Shown: positions 31,151 through 39,713 of the stretch, piece by piece
Layout of the letters: each line of letters starts with the position of its first letter
Position numbering within the stretch: position 1 is the first letter of the stretch
From: AG41 sp035943095
GTDB taxonomy: Bacteria; Gemmatimonadota; Gemmatimonadetes; Gemmatimonadales; GWC2-71-9
Assembly (NCBI GenBank): GCA_035943095.1
Contig: DASZCN010000038.1
Coordinates: forward strand, 1-42,797
DNA length: 42,797 nt
Direction of reading: 5' to 3'
Program-made: the position numbers and the translations under genes
Notes under the pieces: generated by a model
Told to the model about the DNA's origin: nothing
Databases searched by the model: none
Seen by the model: the letters and a program-made list of their open reading frames with translations, nothing else

Positions 31151-31178
31151 CACCCTTTAACGCATGGGATGACGACGC

Positions 31179-32771
31179 ATGTCTGTACGTACGCGTGATT
31201 GGTTGAAGTTCGGCACCCTGGTGGCGATCGCCTTCGTGTTCGGCCTGGCGTTCGCGTCAACGCTGGGCCTGCCCAAGAAGGGCGGTGCGGTCGAGTCCAT
31301 TGCCGCACCGTCGGCCGCCGTCACCGCCCCCGTCCCAACGCCGCAGCTCGCGCTGCCGGTGGTCAAGTCGGTGAGCGACTTGAGCGATGCGTTCGTCGGC
31401 GTGGCGGATCACACCAGGCCGGCGGTCGTGTTCATCCGGTCGCAGCACGTGGATCGCGGCGACAACAACCGGCGGCTGCCGCCCGGGTTCGAGGACTTCT
31501 TCCCGAACCTCCGCAAGCGTCCGCAGGTCGAGCAGGGCTCGGGGTCGGGCTTCATCGTCTCACCCGACGGTTACATCCTCACCAACAATCACGTGGTCGC
31601 GGGCGCCGACAAGGTGACCGTGCGGCTGTACGACAAGCGCGAGTTCACCGCCAAGGTGGTGGGCACCGATCCGAACACCGATGTGGCCGTGATCAAGATC
31701 GATGCCAAGAGCCTGCCGACACTCGCGTTCGGCAACTCCGATTCGACGCGGGTGGGCGAGTGGGCGCTCGCCGTCGGGAACCCGCTGGGCGAGGCGTTCG
31801 CCTTCACGGTGACCGCCGGCATCATCAGCGCCAAGGGCCGCCTCCTCGCGGGGCTGCAGCAGACGCGCTACTCGATCCAGGACTTCATCCAGACGGACGC
31901 CGCGATCAACCCCGGGAATTCGGGTGGGCCGCTCGTCAACATCCGGGGTCAGGTGGTCGGCATCAACTCCGCGATTGCGAGCGAGACCGGGTACTACGCG
32001 GGCTACGGCTTCGCCATTCCGATCAACCTCGCGCGCACGGTCATGGACCAGCTCGTGAAGACCGGGCACGTGGAACGGGCCGTGATGGGCATCTCGATCC
32101 GCGACGCCAATCAGGAAGATGCCGACGCGGTCGGGCTGAAGCAGATCGCGGGCGTGGTGGTGAACAGCTACACCAACGACGACTCACCCGCGAAAAAGGC
32201 GGGGATCCAGCCGGGCGACGTCATCATCGCCCTGGACGGAGAGTCGGTGGAGAACACTCCACAGCTGCAGCAGAGGGTCGGCTTCAAGAAGCCGGGCGAG
32301 CCCGTCGAGGTCACGTTCCTCCGCCAGGGAGGCGAGAAGAAGACGGTCACGGTGCGGCTGGCGCGTGCGCCGGGCGACGCCGACAGCGAAGTCACGACCG
32401 CTTCATCGAAGTCCAAGTCCGACGCCTCCAGCAAGGAGGAGATGCTCGGCATCTCGGTCGAGCCGCTCACACAGGACGACGCGCAGGACGCCCGCCTCCG
32501 GGCGGTGATCCAGCGCGGTGGCGGCTTGGTGGTCACCGACGTCTCGCCCGAGGGTCCCGCGTTCCAGCGGCTCCAGTCGAGCGACGATCCCGGCGGCCCG
32601 GACATCATCGTTTCGATGAACGGCACGGCGACGCGCACGCGCACCGCGTTCCGCGAAGCCCTGCGGAAGGTGAAGCCGGGCGACGTCGTGACGCTGCAGG
32701 TGCTGTCACGGACCCCCGATACGACGACGGACGGCTGGGCCTCGCGGATCGTCAGGCTGAGGGTACGGTAG
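31179..32771 (+). CDS. HtrA/DegP-family periplasmic serine protease, two PDZ domains
   Basis: The 530-aa protein has an N-terminal signal or anchor (LKFGTLVAIAFVFGLAFAST), a Pro/Val-rich spacer, and a trypsin-like domain with the catalytic triad His138 (TNNHVVAGADK), Asp168 (NTDVAVIKID) and Ser248 (INPGNSGGPLV). PDZ1 follows (VMGISIRDANQEDADAVGLK ... SPAKKAGIQPGDVIIALDG). PDZ2 (MLGISVEPLTQDDAQ ... GGLVVTDVSPEGPAFQRL) comes after a Ser/Lys linker. The organisation is that of DegP/DegQ/MucD. It degrades or refolds damaged envelope proteins. The gene begins 28 nt after dnaK and is probably co-transcribed. Its end overlaps the convergent membrane-protein gene by 20 nt. Confidence 0.95.
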   Translation: MSVRTRDWLKFGTLVAIAFVFGLAFASTLGLPKKGGAVESIAAPSAAVTAPVPTPQLALPVVKSVSDLSDAFVGVADHTRPAVVFIRSQHVDRGDNNRRLPPGFEDFFPNLRKRPQVEQGSGSGFIVSPDGYILTNNHVVAGADKVTVRLYDKREFTAKVVGTDPNTDVAVIKIDAKSLPTLAFGNSDSTRVGEWALAVGNPLGEAFAFTVTAGIISAKGRLLAGLQQTRYSIQDFIQTDAAINPGNSGGPLVNIRGQVVGINSAIASETGYYAGYGFAIPINLARTVMDQLVKTGHVERAVMGISIRDANQEDADAVGLKQIAGVVVNSYTNDDSPAKKAGIQPGDVIIALDGESVENTPQLQQRVGFKKPGEPVEVTFLRQGGEKKTVTVRLARAPGDADSEVTTASSKSKSDASSKEEMLGISVEPLTQDDAQDARLRAVIQRGGGLVVTDVSPEGPAFQRLQSSDDPGGPDIIVSMNGTATRTRTAFREALRKVKPGDVVTLQVLSRTPDTTTDGWASRIVRLRVR

Positions 32772-33420
32772 GGCGCGACCGCAGCATCACGCTCGCCGCC
32801 ACCAACTGCCAGAACACGGGAAGCACGAAGGCCGCCTGGTCGGCCTTCGTGTCTTCCCGGAAGAACAGCGCCAGCCCCATCGCGACCGCGCCCGCCGTCA
32901 CGCCCGCCGTGCCGAGCCAGCGCGGCAGCATTTTCCCGTCGAGCACACCCCAGCCGAATAAACAGGTCGCGACCCCGAGGGCGAACCCCGCCACGCGCTG
33001 AGCGGCGAGCGCGAAGGGATGGAGCATGTCGAACGCGAACACCGCCCGCGTGGCCGTCATGCCGGGGTCGGCCATCGTAAAGCTCCGCGCGAGAGACCAA
33101 CCGGCCCCCGCCATGAACGCGACGATCACCATCCACGCCGCGTAGGCGAACGTGCCCACGATGAGCCCGGCCCGCACCGCGCTTTCCCCCGACGTTCCGG
33201 CGTGCACGCGGGCCAGGCCGACGAGGCCCGTGAGCGCCAGCGGGAAGCTGAATAGGAAGCCCCAGTGGATCGCGCGCCAGGCATCGCACTGGGCGATGGT
33301 CGTGAGCTGCGCGGCACCGTCGCCCGTGAGGTCGGGATGCAGGGTCCCGGCCACGATCGTGAGGAGTGCGCCCGCCAGCAGACACACGGGGAAGATCAGC
33401 GAGCGCGAGAATGGAAGCAT
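32752..33420 (-). CDS. Hypothetical integral membrane protein (about 222 aa)
   Basis: I do not recognise the family with certainty. ATG 33420 gives LPFSRSLIFPVCLLAGALLT as the start; a GTG at 33474 would add 18 residues that are not hydrophobic. About six membrane helices are predicted (LIFPVCLLAGALLTIVAG, IHWGFLFSFPLALTGLVGLA, LIVGTFAYAAWMVIVAFMAG, FALAAQRVAGFALGVATCLF, GTAGVTAGAVAMGLALFF, VLPVFWQLVAASVML). The overall plan, with two-helix repeats and polar residues around the second helix, resembles DUF4386-like or similar small membrane proteins. It is divergent from the next gene across a 77-bp gap, and its 3' end overlaps the protease gene by 20 nt. Confidence 0.65.
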   Translation of the reverse strand: MLPFSRSLIFPVCLLAGALLTIVAGTLHPDLTGDGAAQLTTIAQCDAWRAIHWGFLFSFPLALTGLVGLARVHAGTSGESAVRAGLIVGTFAYAAWMVIVAFMAGAGWSLARSFTMADPGMTATRAVFAFDMLHPFALAAQRVAGFALGVATCLFGWGVLDGKMLPRWLGTAGVTAGAVAMGLALFFREDTKADQAAFVLPVFWQLVAASVMLRSRPTVPSA

Positions 33421-33497
33421 GAGAGGGCTCAATCTAGCTCCGGACCGGCCCAACGCTATATTGACGACGGACACCGGGGGAAGACGGAGGTCGGATC

Positions 33498-34001
33498 ATG
33501 CAGCTGACGCGAATCCTGCGTGAAGGGTTCATCGCCGGTCTGGTCGGCGCCGCGGCCGTGGCGCTGTGGTTCCTGATCATCGACACGCTCGCCGGCCGCC
33601 CCTTCTTCACGCCGGCGATGCTCGGCTCGGCCGTGTTCTGGGGCGTGCACGATCCCGCCCATGTCGTGATCGAATACTCCCGCATTATCGGCTACACCAT
33701 GATCCATGTCAGTGCCTTCATTATCGTCGGCACGATCTCCGCGGTGCTCGCGGCAGAGGTGGAAGTCGCGCCCCCGACGCTGTACCTCGTCGTGGTCTTC
33801 TTCGCGATCTTCGAGTTCGGGTTCTACGTGACCGTCGCCATCATCGCGCAGCCGCTCCTCGGCTCGCTCGCGTGGTGGAACGTGGCCATCGGCAACGCCA
33901 TCGCGGCGTACGGCATGGGCTACTATCTCTGGCGCGAGCACCCCAAGATCGCGGAGACCCTCAAGCTGCACCCGCTCGGCGAAACGGACGAGGGGGAGTA
34001 G
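33498..34001 (+). CDS. Hypothetical four-helix membrane protein (167 aa)
   Basis: ATG 33498 follows a GGAGGTCGG ribosome site. The protein has four predicted membrane helices (IAGLVGAAAVALWFLIIDTLA, GYTMIHVSAFIIVGTISAVL, LYLVVVFFAIFEFGFYVTVAI, WWNVAIGNAIAAYGMGYYLW) and a charged C-terminus (EHPKIAETLKLHPL). Two conserved-looking histidines lie near helix 2 (HDPAHVVIEYSRIIGYTMIHV), a possible metal or heme site, but this is only a visual impression. The gene lies beside the caa3 oxidase cluster and overlaps the end of ctaG by 41 nt in convergent orientation. Function unknown. Confidence 0.7.
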   Translation: MQLTRILREGFIAGLVGAAAVALWFLIIDTLAGRPFFTPAMLGSAVFWGVHDPAHVVIEYSRIIGYTMIHVSAFIIVGTISAVLAAEVEVAPPTLYLVVVFFAIFEFGFYVTVAIIAQPLLGSLAWWNVAIGNAIAAYGMGYYLWREHPKIAETLKLHPLGETDEGE

Positions 34002-34812
34002 CGCTCCCATAGGCTTCCAGCGGCACCGCTCTCTCTGCATCACCTGCCTCTTCTCGCGCGCTCCACCGGAACCACACCACCCCCCCCGCGACCCAGAGGT
34101 ACATCGTCCCCACCACCCACATCAGCAACCCGCCCAGCTGCTGATCCGCGAGCGGTGTGAGGCCCCAGACCCGGGGTGCCGTCGCGTAGAACGGATACAG
34201 GACCGTTTCGGCGAGGGTGATCATCGCGCCCGCGAGCGACATCGGGAGCCCGAGTAAGAAGAGATAGACGAGCTGCGTGGGGTAGCTGGCGCGTGGGACC
34301 TCAGGCACCGGCGACAAGATCGGCCACCACATGATCACCGCCGTCGCCATGAACACCAGGTGCTGCACGATGTGCAGTGGATGATGCTCGAGCGCCGCTT
34401 GGTAGAAGTGTGGGAAGTGCCACAACGTGATCGGCACCGAGAACAGAATCCCCGCCACGAGCGGACGAGTCGCCCAGCGCGCAAACGCGACGAACCAGGG
34501 GGGCCGGAGCAGCGGCCTGACCACCCACGCGGGCGTGCCATAGAGAAGCAGCGGGGGGAAAGCGAGCGTGAGCACGAGGTGCTGCGCCATGTGGGCGCTG
34601 AACAGATACGAATCAGACAGGTTGTGGAGCGGACCATTGAGCGCGAGGCCGAGCACGATGAGCGCCGCCACGAACGCCACGACCCGCCGCTCCGGCGCCC
34701 TCTGCCCCCCCCAAAACACATAGAGCCCGCCCAGCAGGACGAGCCCGATGATCACGCTCGGATGCAGATCCCAGTGCCGCCATGCGTCGGCGGGTGGGGG
34801 AGAAGCGGTCAT
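33961..34812 (-). CDS. ctaG: Cytochrome c oxidase assembly factor CtaG (caa3 type)
   Basis: The 283-aa membrane protein matches the caa3-type CtaG family: about seven helices with the histidine-rich signatures SAHMAQHLVLTLAFPPLLLYG and LWHFPHFYQAALEHHPLHIV-QHLVF, and WWPILSPVPEVPR followed by PMSLAGAMITLAE. Members are needed for building the caa3 oxidase, probably in copper delivery to subunit I. This differs from the Cox11-type protein also called CtaG. ATG 34812 overlaps the stop of the subunit IV gene (ATGA), placing it as the last gene of the oxidase operon. Confidence 0.9.
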   Translation of the reverse strand: MTASPPPADAWRHWDLHPSVIIGLVLLGGLYVFWGGQRAPERRVVAFVAALIVLGLALNGPLHNLSDSYLFSAHMAQHLVLTLAFPPLLLYGTPAWVVRPLLRPPWFVAFARWATRPLVAGILFSVPITLWHFPHFYQAALEHHPLHIVQHLVFMATAVIMWWPILSPVPEVPRASYPTQLVYLFLLGLPMSLAGAMITLAETVLYPFYATAPRVWGLTPLADQQLGGLLMWVVGTMYLWVAGGVVWFRWSAREEAGDAERAVPLEAYGSATPPRPFRRAGAA

Positions 34813-35135
34813 CCGGCCCCCGCGGCACCTCTCAGCGTAAGGGTCCCGTAGAAGAGGAACATGAGCGCCACCATGACGCCCACGGCGAGCAGGAGCGGGG
34901 CGCCGAACAGGAACGTGAAGAACTTGCTGTCGGCCTTCAGGTGCATGTAGAACATCACCACCAGCGTGAACTTGACAGCCGAGAGGATGAGCAGCACCGG
35001 CACGAGCACCGGATGGAACGCCGGTACGTAGAACACCCCGACCTCGAGCACGGTCAGAATCACCAGCACGGCCGCCACGCGCAGGTACACGTCGGCCGTC
35101 GGGTGGGCATGCTCTCTCGTTTCAGTGTCCGCCAT
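34809..35135 (-). CDS. coxD: Cytochrome c oxidase subunit IV (caa3/prokaryotic type)
   Basis: The 108-aa protein has three membrane helices (YLRVAAVLVILTVLEVGVFY, VLVPVLLILSAVKFTLVVMFYMHL, LFGAPLLLAVGVMVALMFLF). The family signature SAVKFTLVVMFYMHLKADSKFF is present in full. Small subunit IV stabilises the heme-copper oxidase complex. It sits 28 nt downstream of subunit III and is coupled by ATGA to ctaG. Length and helix number are normal for the prokaryotic COX4 family. Confidence 0.92.
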   Translation of the reverse strand: MADTETREHAHPTADVYLRVAAVLVILTVLEVGVFYVPAFHPVLVPVLLILSAVKFTLVVMFYMHLKADSKFFTFLFGAPLLLAVGVMVALMFLFYGTLTLRGAAGAG

Positions 35136-35163
35136 TCGCTGCCCCTCCCCAGCAATGAGTCTG

Positions 35164-35748
35164 CTACTGAATCAGGTATACCACCGTAAATATCACGATC
35201 CAGACGACGTCCACGAAATGCCAGTACAGCCCGGTGATCTCGACGGTCGTGGCGTTCCCGGGACCCAGCTTCCCCTGCAGGGCGCGGACCCAGAGCGTGA
35301 GAAGCCAGAGGACGCCGACGGCCACGTGGGCGCCGTGCGTGCCGGTCAGCACGAAGAACGTGCAGCCGAACAGATTGGTTTGGAGCGTGAGGCCCTTGTG
35401 GACGAACTCCGTGAACTCGATCACCTGCCCGCCGAGGAAAATCAGGCCGAGCAGCGCCGTCGAGAAGAGCCAGATCTTCCCCCACTTCATGTCGCCCCGC
35501 TGCACCGCGGCGAGCGCCAGCACCATCATCAGGCTCGACATCAGGAGATCGAACGTGCTGACCGAGGTGAAGGGGATGTTAAGGATCTCGTGGGGGTACG
35601 GCCCGACGACGCTTTTTCCCTTGTAGATCAGGTACGTGGAGATCAACGAGCCGAACAGCAGGCACTCGGAGCCGATAAAGGCCCAGAAGGCCATTTTCCG
35701 GCTGTCGAGCCCCATGCTGGTGTGATGCGCGGTCGCCGCGTGCGTCAT
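35164..35748 (-). CDS. coxC: Cytochrome c oxidase subunit III
   Basis: The 194-aa protein has five membrane helices, the short form of subunit III used in caa3 oxidases. Characteristic segments are MAFWAFIGSECLLFGSLISTYL at the first helix with its Glu, STFDLLMSSLMMVLALAAVQRG, GLIFLGGQVIEFTEFVHKG and the heme-copper subunit III signature TGTHGAHVAVGVLWLL followed by GLYWHFVDVVWIVIFTVVYL. ATG 35748 lies 3 nt after the subunit I stop. The protein supports proton uptake and complex stability; it carries no redox centre. Confidence 0.95.
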   Translation of the reverse strand: MTHAATAHHTSMGLDSRKMAFWAFIGSECLLFGSLISTYLIYKGKSVVGPYPHEILNIPFTSVSTFDLLMSSLMMVLALAAVQRGDMKWGKIWLFSTALLGLIFLGGQVIEFTEFVHKGLTLQTNLFGCTFFVLTGTHGAHVAVGVLWLLTLWVRALQGKLGPGNATTVEITGLYWHFVDVVWIVIFTVVYLIQ

Positions 35749-35751
35749 CGC

Positions 35752-37542
35752 TCAGACCTCAAAGGGCTCGAAGGCCCAGCGGTAGATCCCGAACAGGAGC
35801 AACGCCACCCCGACGAAAACGACCCACATCGTCTGGGTGAGCGCCGCGAGCGCCATCACCGGCAGGCCCAGCGCCGCGACCAGAGGCCACCACGAGCCCC
35901 CGGGCACGTGGATCGGCGCGGGGGGCACGGCCGGAGGATCCTGTATCGGCTCGTGGCGTTCGGTCCGCCACCGCGGCAGCCGACCCGCGACCGTGGGGAT
36001 GACCGAGAAGTTGTAGACCGGCGGCGGCGACGGAATGCTCCACTCGAGAGTCGCACCACCCCAGGGGTCGTTTGACGCGGGCCGCCCGCGCCGGCTGGTC
36101 CACCACATGTTGAACAGGAAGACGAGGATCGCGAGCCCGATCAAGAACGCGCCCACGGTGGACACGAGGTTCAGGTCGCTCACGCCCAGCTCCGGGCCGT
36201 AGGTGTAGATGCGGCGGGGCATGCCGAGCAGCCCGATGAAGTGCATCGGGAAGAACGCGAGGTTCATCCCCACGAACTGCAGCCAGAAGTGCCACTTCCC
36301 GAGCGCCTCGCTCAAGAGCCGGCCGGTCATCTTGGGCCACCAGTAATAGATCCCGGCGAAGAGCCCCATGATGGTGCCGCCGAACAACACGTAGTGGATG
36401 TGCGCCACCACGTAATACGTGTCGGTTTGCTGGAGGTCCGCGGGGGGGGAGGCGTGCGTCACGCCCGAGAGCCCGCCGATGATGAACATCGCGATGAAGC
36501 CGACCGCGAAATGCAGCGCGGTGGTCCCGCGAATCGCACCGCCCCACAGCGTGGCGATCCAGTTGAAGATCTTCACGCCGGTCGGCACGGCGATGAGCAT
36601 GGTGGTCGCGGCGAACACCGAATCGGCGATCGGTCCCAGGCCCACGGCGAACATGTGGTGGCTCCACACGCCCCAGCCCATGAATCCGATGAGGATTCCC
36701 GAGTAGACCACCACCGGGTAGCCGAACAGGGGCTTGCGGGAGAACGTGGGCAGCACCTCGGACACGATCCCCATCGCGGGCAGGATGAGGATGTACACCT
36801 CGGGGTGTCCGAACAACCAGAACAAGTGCTGCCATAGGAGCGGCGTCGCTCCAGCCTCGTGCACGTAGAAGTGCGTGCCGAAGAAGCGGTCGAACATGAG
36901 AAACACGAGCGCGACCGTGATTACGGGGAAGGCAGTAATGATCAGGAACTGCGTGATCAGCGCCATCCACGTGAACGTCGGGAGCCGCATCATCTTCATC
37001 CCCGGCGCTCGCAGATTGAGGATGGTCACGATGAAGTTGAACCCCGCGGCGAGCGACGAGATGCCCAGGATCTGCAGTCCGAGCAACCAGAAGTCGATGT
37101 TCGGCCCGGGAGAGAACTGCCGCTCGGTGAGATTCGCGTAGCCGAACCAGCCCGCGTCGGGCGCGACGTTCAGGATACCGGCGTGGAACAGGGGGCCCGT
37201 GACCCAGCTCGCATTGAGAAACAGCCCACCGCAAAGAAACACCCAGTAGCTGAAGGCGTTGAGCCGCGGGAAGGCCACGTCGCGCGCGCCGATCTGCAGC
37301 GGGATGATGTAATTGAAGAAGCTCGCCGAGAGCGGCATCAGGGCCAGGAACACCATGGTGGTGCCGTGCATGGTGAACAGCTGGTTGTACGTCTCGGCGC
37401 TCACAAGATGCCCGTTCGGCTGGGCGAGCTGCGCCCGGATCACGAGCGCCTCGATGCCTCCGATCAGGAAGAACCCGAACGCGGTCCAGAAATAGAGCAG
37501 TCCGATCCGCTTGTGATCGGTGGTGGTGAGCCAGCTCTTCAC
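35752..37542 (-). CDS. coxA: Cytochrome c oxidase subunit I (aa3/caa3, A-type)
   Basis: GTG 37542 overlaps the subunit II stop (GTGA) and gives a 596-aa protein starting KSWLTTTDHKRIGLLYF. All heme-copper ligands are present: His in MHGTTMVFL (low-spin heme), HPEVYILILPAMG (CuB His and the cross-linked Tyr), the His-His pair in GVWSHHMFAVG, and HIHYVLFGG (high-spin and low-spin heme). The Tyr of HPEVY and the K-channel residues mark an A-type enzyme. After the usual twelve helices there is a Pro-rich linker (PPAVPPAPIHVPGG) and two further helices ending WAFEPFEV, as in caa3 subunit I proteins with a C-terminal extension. It reduces oxygen and pumps protons. Confidence 0.97.
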   Translation of the reverse strand: MKSWLTTTDHKRIGLLYFWTAFGFFLIGGIEALVIRAQLAQPNGHLVSAETYNQLFTMHGTTMVFLALMPLSASFFNYIIPLQIGARDVAFPRLNAFSYWVFLCGGLFLNASWVTGPLFHAGILNVAPDAGWFGYANLTERQFSPGPNIDFWLLGLQILGISSLAAGFNFIVTILNLRAPGMKMMRLPTFTWMALITQFLIITAFPVITVALVFLMFDRFFGTHFYVHEAGATPLLWQHLFWLFGHPEVYILILPAMGIVSEVLPTFSRKPLFGYPVVVYSGILIGFMGWGVWSHHMFAVGLGPIADSVFAATTMLIAVPTGVKIFNWIATLWGGAIRGTTALHFAVGFIAMFIIGGLSGVTHASPPADLQQTDTYYVVAHIHYVLFGGTIMGLFAGIYYWWPKMTGRLLSEALGKWHFWLQFVGMNLAFFPMHFIGLLGMPRRIYTYGPELGVSDLNLVSTVGAFLIGLAILVFLFNMWWTSRRGRPASNDPWGGATLEWSIPSPPPVYNFSVIPTVAGRLPRWRTERHEPIQDPPAVPPAPIHVPGGSWWPLVAALGLPVMALAALTQTMWVVFVGVALLLFGIYRWAFEPFEV

Positions 37543-38570
37543 TTGAGACTCTGCAGGTAGGCGACGAGCGCCGCGATGTCGGCGTCCGTCAGGGGCGGCT
37601 GCATGCGCGTCATGAGAGCGCCGGGCTTCAGTGACGGGGCGTCGGCGATCCAGCGCGCCAGATGGGCGGAATCGTTCGGGAACAGGCCGGCCGCGATGGT
37701 CGTGCGGCTGCCCACGTGGGTCAGGTTCGGCCCGATGATCCCGGGCGATACGCCCTGGATCGTGTGGCAGCCGATGCACGCCGACCGCGAGTAGACCGTC
37801 TTGCCCTGCTCCGCGAGGCTCGCTTTCGGGGGCAGCGCGGGTGCGGCCTTCTCGTCATCCACCCACGCCTGGAAGGCCGAGTCGCGATCCACCAGCACGC
37901 GGAGCCGCATGTTGCCGTGCGACGCCCCGCAGAACTCGGCGCACTGGCCGGAGTAATCGCCCGTTGAGTCGGCGCGGAACGCGATGTAGTTCACACGGCC
38001 CGGGATGGCGTCCCGCTTCCCGCCGAGCACCGGTGCCCAAAAGGAATGGATCACATCGGCTGAGGTGATCGCCACCTGGACGGACTTCCCGACGGGCACG
38101 TGCATCTCGTTGGCCGTGGTGATCCCCAGGTCGGGGTACTTGTACTCCCACCACCACTGGTGGCCCACGACTTCGACCTTGAGCGCGTCCGGCGGCACGT
38201 CTCCCGCGGTCGTGAAGATCGTGCGCACGGTGGGCACCGCGACGAAGACGAGGATCACGGCGGGTGCCAGCGTCCAGGCGATCTCGAGGATGGTGTGACC
38301 GTGCGTGGGTTTGGGCTCCGCCCGCCCCTCGCGATGGCGGAAACGGATGATGGCGAACAGGAGCAACGTCTCGAGCACGATGAACACGACGACGGCCCAC
38401 CAGAAGATGTCGCGAAACAGGACGTCGGAGGCGCGGGCGAAGTCGGACCGGGGGGCGAAGGTCGATTGTGGGTAAGGACCGCCGCAGCCGAGCAGCCAGA
38501 GCGCGACGGAGGTCAACCACCATCGATATCGAAGCACGGGCGCGGAAAGTCCTCGAGTGACGGTCGGCAA
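37539..38570 (-). CDS. coxB: Cytochrome c oxidase subunit II with fused cytochrome c (caa3 type)
   Basis: The 343-aa protein has an N-terminal hydrophobic stretch ending ALWLLGCGG (probably a lipoprotein signal), two anchor helices, and the CuA domain with VEVVGHQWWWEYKYPD, VIHSFWAPVLGGKRDAIPG and the CuA ligands in GQCAEFCGASHGNMRLRV. A C-terminal cytochrome c domain follows, with CIGCH heme attachment and the axial Met in MTRMQPPLTD. The fused heme domain identifies the complex as caa3, able to take electrons from a soluble or membrane cytochrome c. It is the first gene of the oxidase operon and is divergent from lacI over a 99-bp gap. Confidence 0.97.
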   Translation of the reverse strand: MPTVTRGLSAPVLRYRWWLTSVALWLLGCGGPYPQSTFAPRSDFARASDVLFRDIFWWAVVVFIVLETLLLFAIIRFRHREGRAEPKPTHGHTILEIAWTLAPAVILVFVAVPTVRTIFTTAGDVPPDALKVEVVGHQWWWEYKYPDLGITTANEMHVPVGKSVQVAITSADVIHSFWAPVLGGKRDAIPGRVNYIAFRADSTGDYSGQCAEFCGASHGNMRLRVLVDRDSAFQAWVDDEKAAPALPPKASLAEQGKTVYSRSACIGCHTIQGVSPGIIGPNLTHVGSRTTIAAGLFPNDSAHLARWIADAPSLKPGALMTRMQPPLTDADIAALVAYLQSLK

Positions 38571-38632
38571 AACCTCGGAGACACTACCACGACCCGGCCT
38601 CCGCGTCTACCCCGGCAACGGTGCGGGCGCTC

Positions 38633-38662
38633 TTGACAGTCGCGAAGTCATGTAACCGATTA
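38633..38662 (+). promoter_or_regulatory. lacI promoter -35 box with overlapping LacI-type operator
   Basis: TTGACA (38633-38638) is followed by TGTAACCGATTACA (38649-38662), an almost perfect 14-bp palindrome with the central CG typical of LacI/GalR operators (TGTAANCGNTTACA). It covers the -10 region and ends 7 bp before the lacI ATG at 38670. Autoregulation of the lacI-receptor pair is expected. Confidence 0.8.
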
Positions 38663-38669
38663 CATCCCC

Positions 38670-39713
38670 ATGGTCACGATCCGAGACGTGGCACGCGCGG
38701 CGCGAGTCTCCGTCGCCACGGTCTCGCGGGTCCAAAACGAAAGCAGCCTGGTCACGGAGCCGACGCGCCGTCGCGTCCGCACCGTGGCGCGCCGACTCGG
38801 CTACACGCCCCACGCCGCCGCCCGCAGCCTCTCCACCCGCCGGACGTCGAGCATCGGCGTGCTGCTCCCCGACCTGTACGGCGAATTTTACGCCGAGCTG
38901 ATCCGCGGCATCGACCAGACCGCCCAACGCCAGGGCTATCACCTGCTGATCGCGAGCTCACACAACGACCGCGCGACCATCGAGGCGGCGCTCCAGGCGA
39001 TGCGCGGCCGCGTGGACGGTTTGATTCTCATGTCGCCGGGGTCCGGGGCCCACGTCCCGGTCCGCGATCTGCCCGAGCGTTTTCCCGTCGTGTTGCTCAG
39101 CAGCAACGCGTCCGCCCGGTCGTTCGACTCGATGGTCGTGGCGAACCGACAGGGCGCCTACGAAATGGTGCGGCATCTCCTGGCCCTGGGGAATCGGCGC
39201 ATCGCGATGATCACGGGGCCGTCGAGCAACTTCGATGCGGTCGAGCGATGGCGCGGCTATCGGGCGGCCCTGGAGAGCGCGAAGGTCCGCCGGGCGCGGC
39301 AGTGGGAAGTGGCGGGCGACTTCACCCAGGCCTCGGGGTTCGAGGCGTGCCGCACGCTGCTGCGATGCGAGCCCCGGCCGACGGCGATCTTTGCCGGGAA
39401 CGATGCGATGGCGATCGGCGCGCTCTCGGCGCTGGCCGAGGCGGGCGTGCCGGTGCCGGGGGAGATGGCGGTGGCCGGGTTCGACGACATTCCGATGGCG
39501 CGCTACATGCACCCGCCCCTGTCCACGGTGCGGGTGGACATCAGCGCCGTGGGCGAGCGGGCCGCCAGGCGGCTGCTCGACGCCGTCGGGAACGGGCGCC
39601 GGCATCACAACCGGCGGGAGACGTTGCCGGTGACGTTAGTCGTGCGGGAATCCTGCGGCGGGCGAGGCGAGCCGGCCGCTTTTTCACCTCGTCGTCAGGA
39701 GGGAACATCATGA
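38670..39713 (+). CDS. LacI-family transcriptional regulator
   Basis: The 347-aa protein has the LacI helix-turn-helix at the N-terminus (VTIRDVARAARVSVATVSRV, with hinge RRLGYTPHAAARSLSTRRT). A periplasmic-binding-protein-like sensor domain follows: IGVLLPDLYGEFYAELIRGI, VDGLILMSPG, FPVVLLSSN, HLLALGNRRIAMITGP, PTAIFAGNDAMAIGALSALA and VAGFDDIPMARYMHPPLSTV. It would bind the palindrome in front of its own gene and release it on binding a sugar or related ligand. Its stop overlaps the start of a TonB-dependent receptor gene (ATGA), so regulator and receptor are co-expressed. The ligand cannot be read from the sequence; coupling to a receptor points to an imported glycan or glycoside. Confidence 0.93.
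   Translation: MVTIRDVARAARVSVATVSRVQNESSLVTEPTRRRVRTVARRLGYTPHAAARSLSTRRTSSIGVLLPDLYGEFYAELIRGIDQTAQRQGYHLLIASSHNDRATIEAALQAMRGRVDGLILMSPGSGAHVPVRDLPERFPVVLLSSNASARSFDSMVVANRQGAYEMVRHLLALGNRRIAMITGPSSNFDAVERWRGYRAALESAKVRRARQWEVAGDFTQASGFEACRTLLRCEPRPTAIFAGNDAMAIGALSALAEAGVPVPGEMAVAGFDDIPMARYMHPPLSTVRVDISAVGERAARRLLDAVGNGRRHHNRRETLPVTLVVRESCGGRGEPAAFSPRRQEGTS

Noticed and set aside
29171..31153. A 660-codon minus-strand frame covering all of dnaK
   Set aside because: Antisense open frames opposite dnaK are a known artefact in GC-rich genomes; it has no independent start signal or domain.
38621..39709. An upstream extension of the TonB receptor frame through lacI (giving 1383 codons)
   Set aside because: The signal peptide and ribosome site fix the receptor start at 39710; the extension is a shifted reading of the LacI gene.
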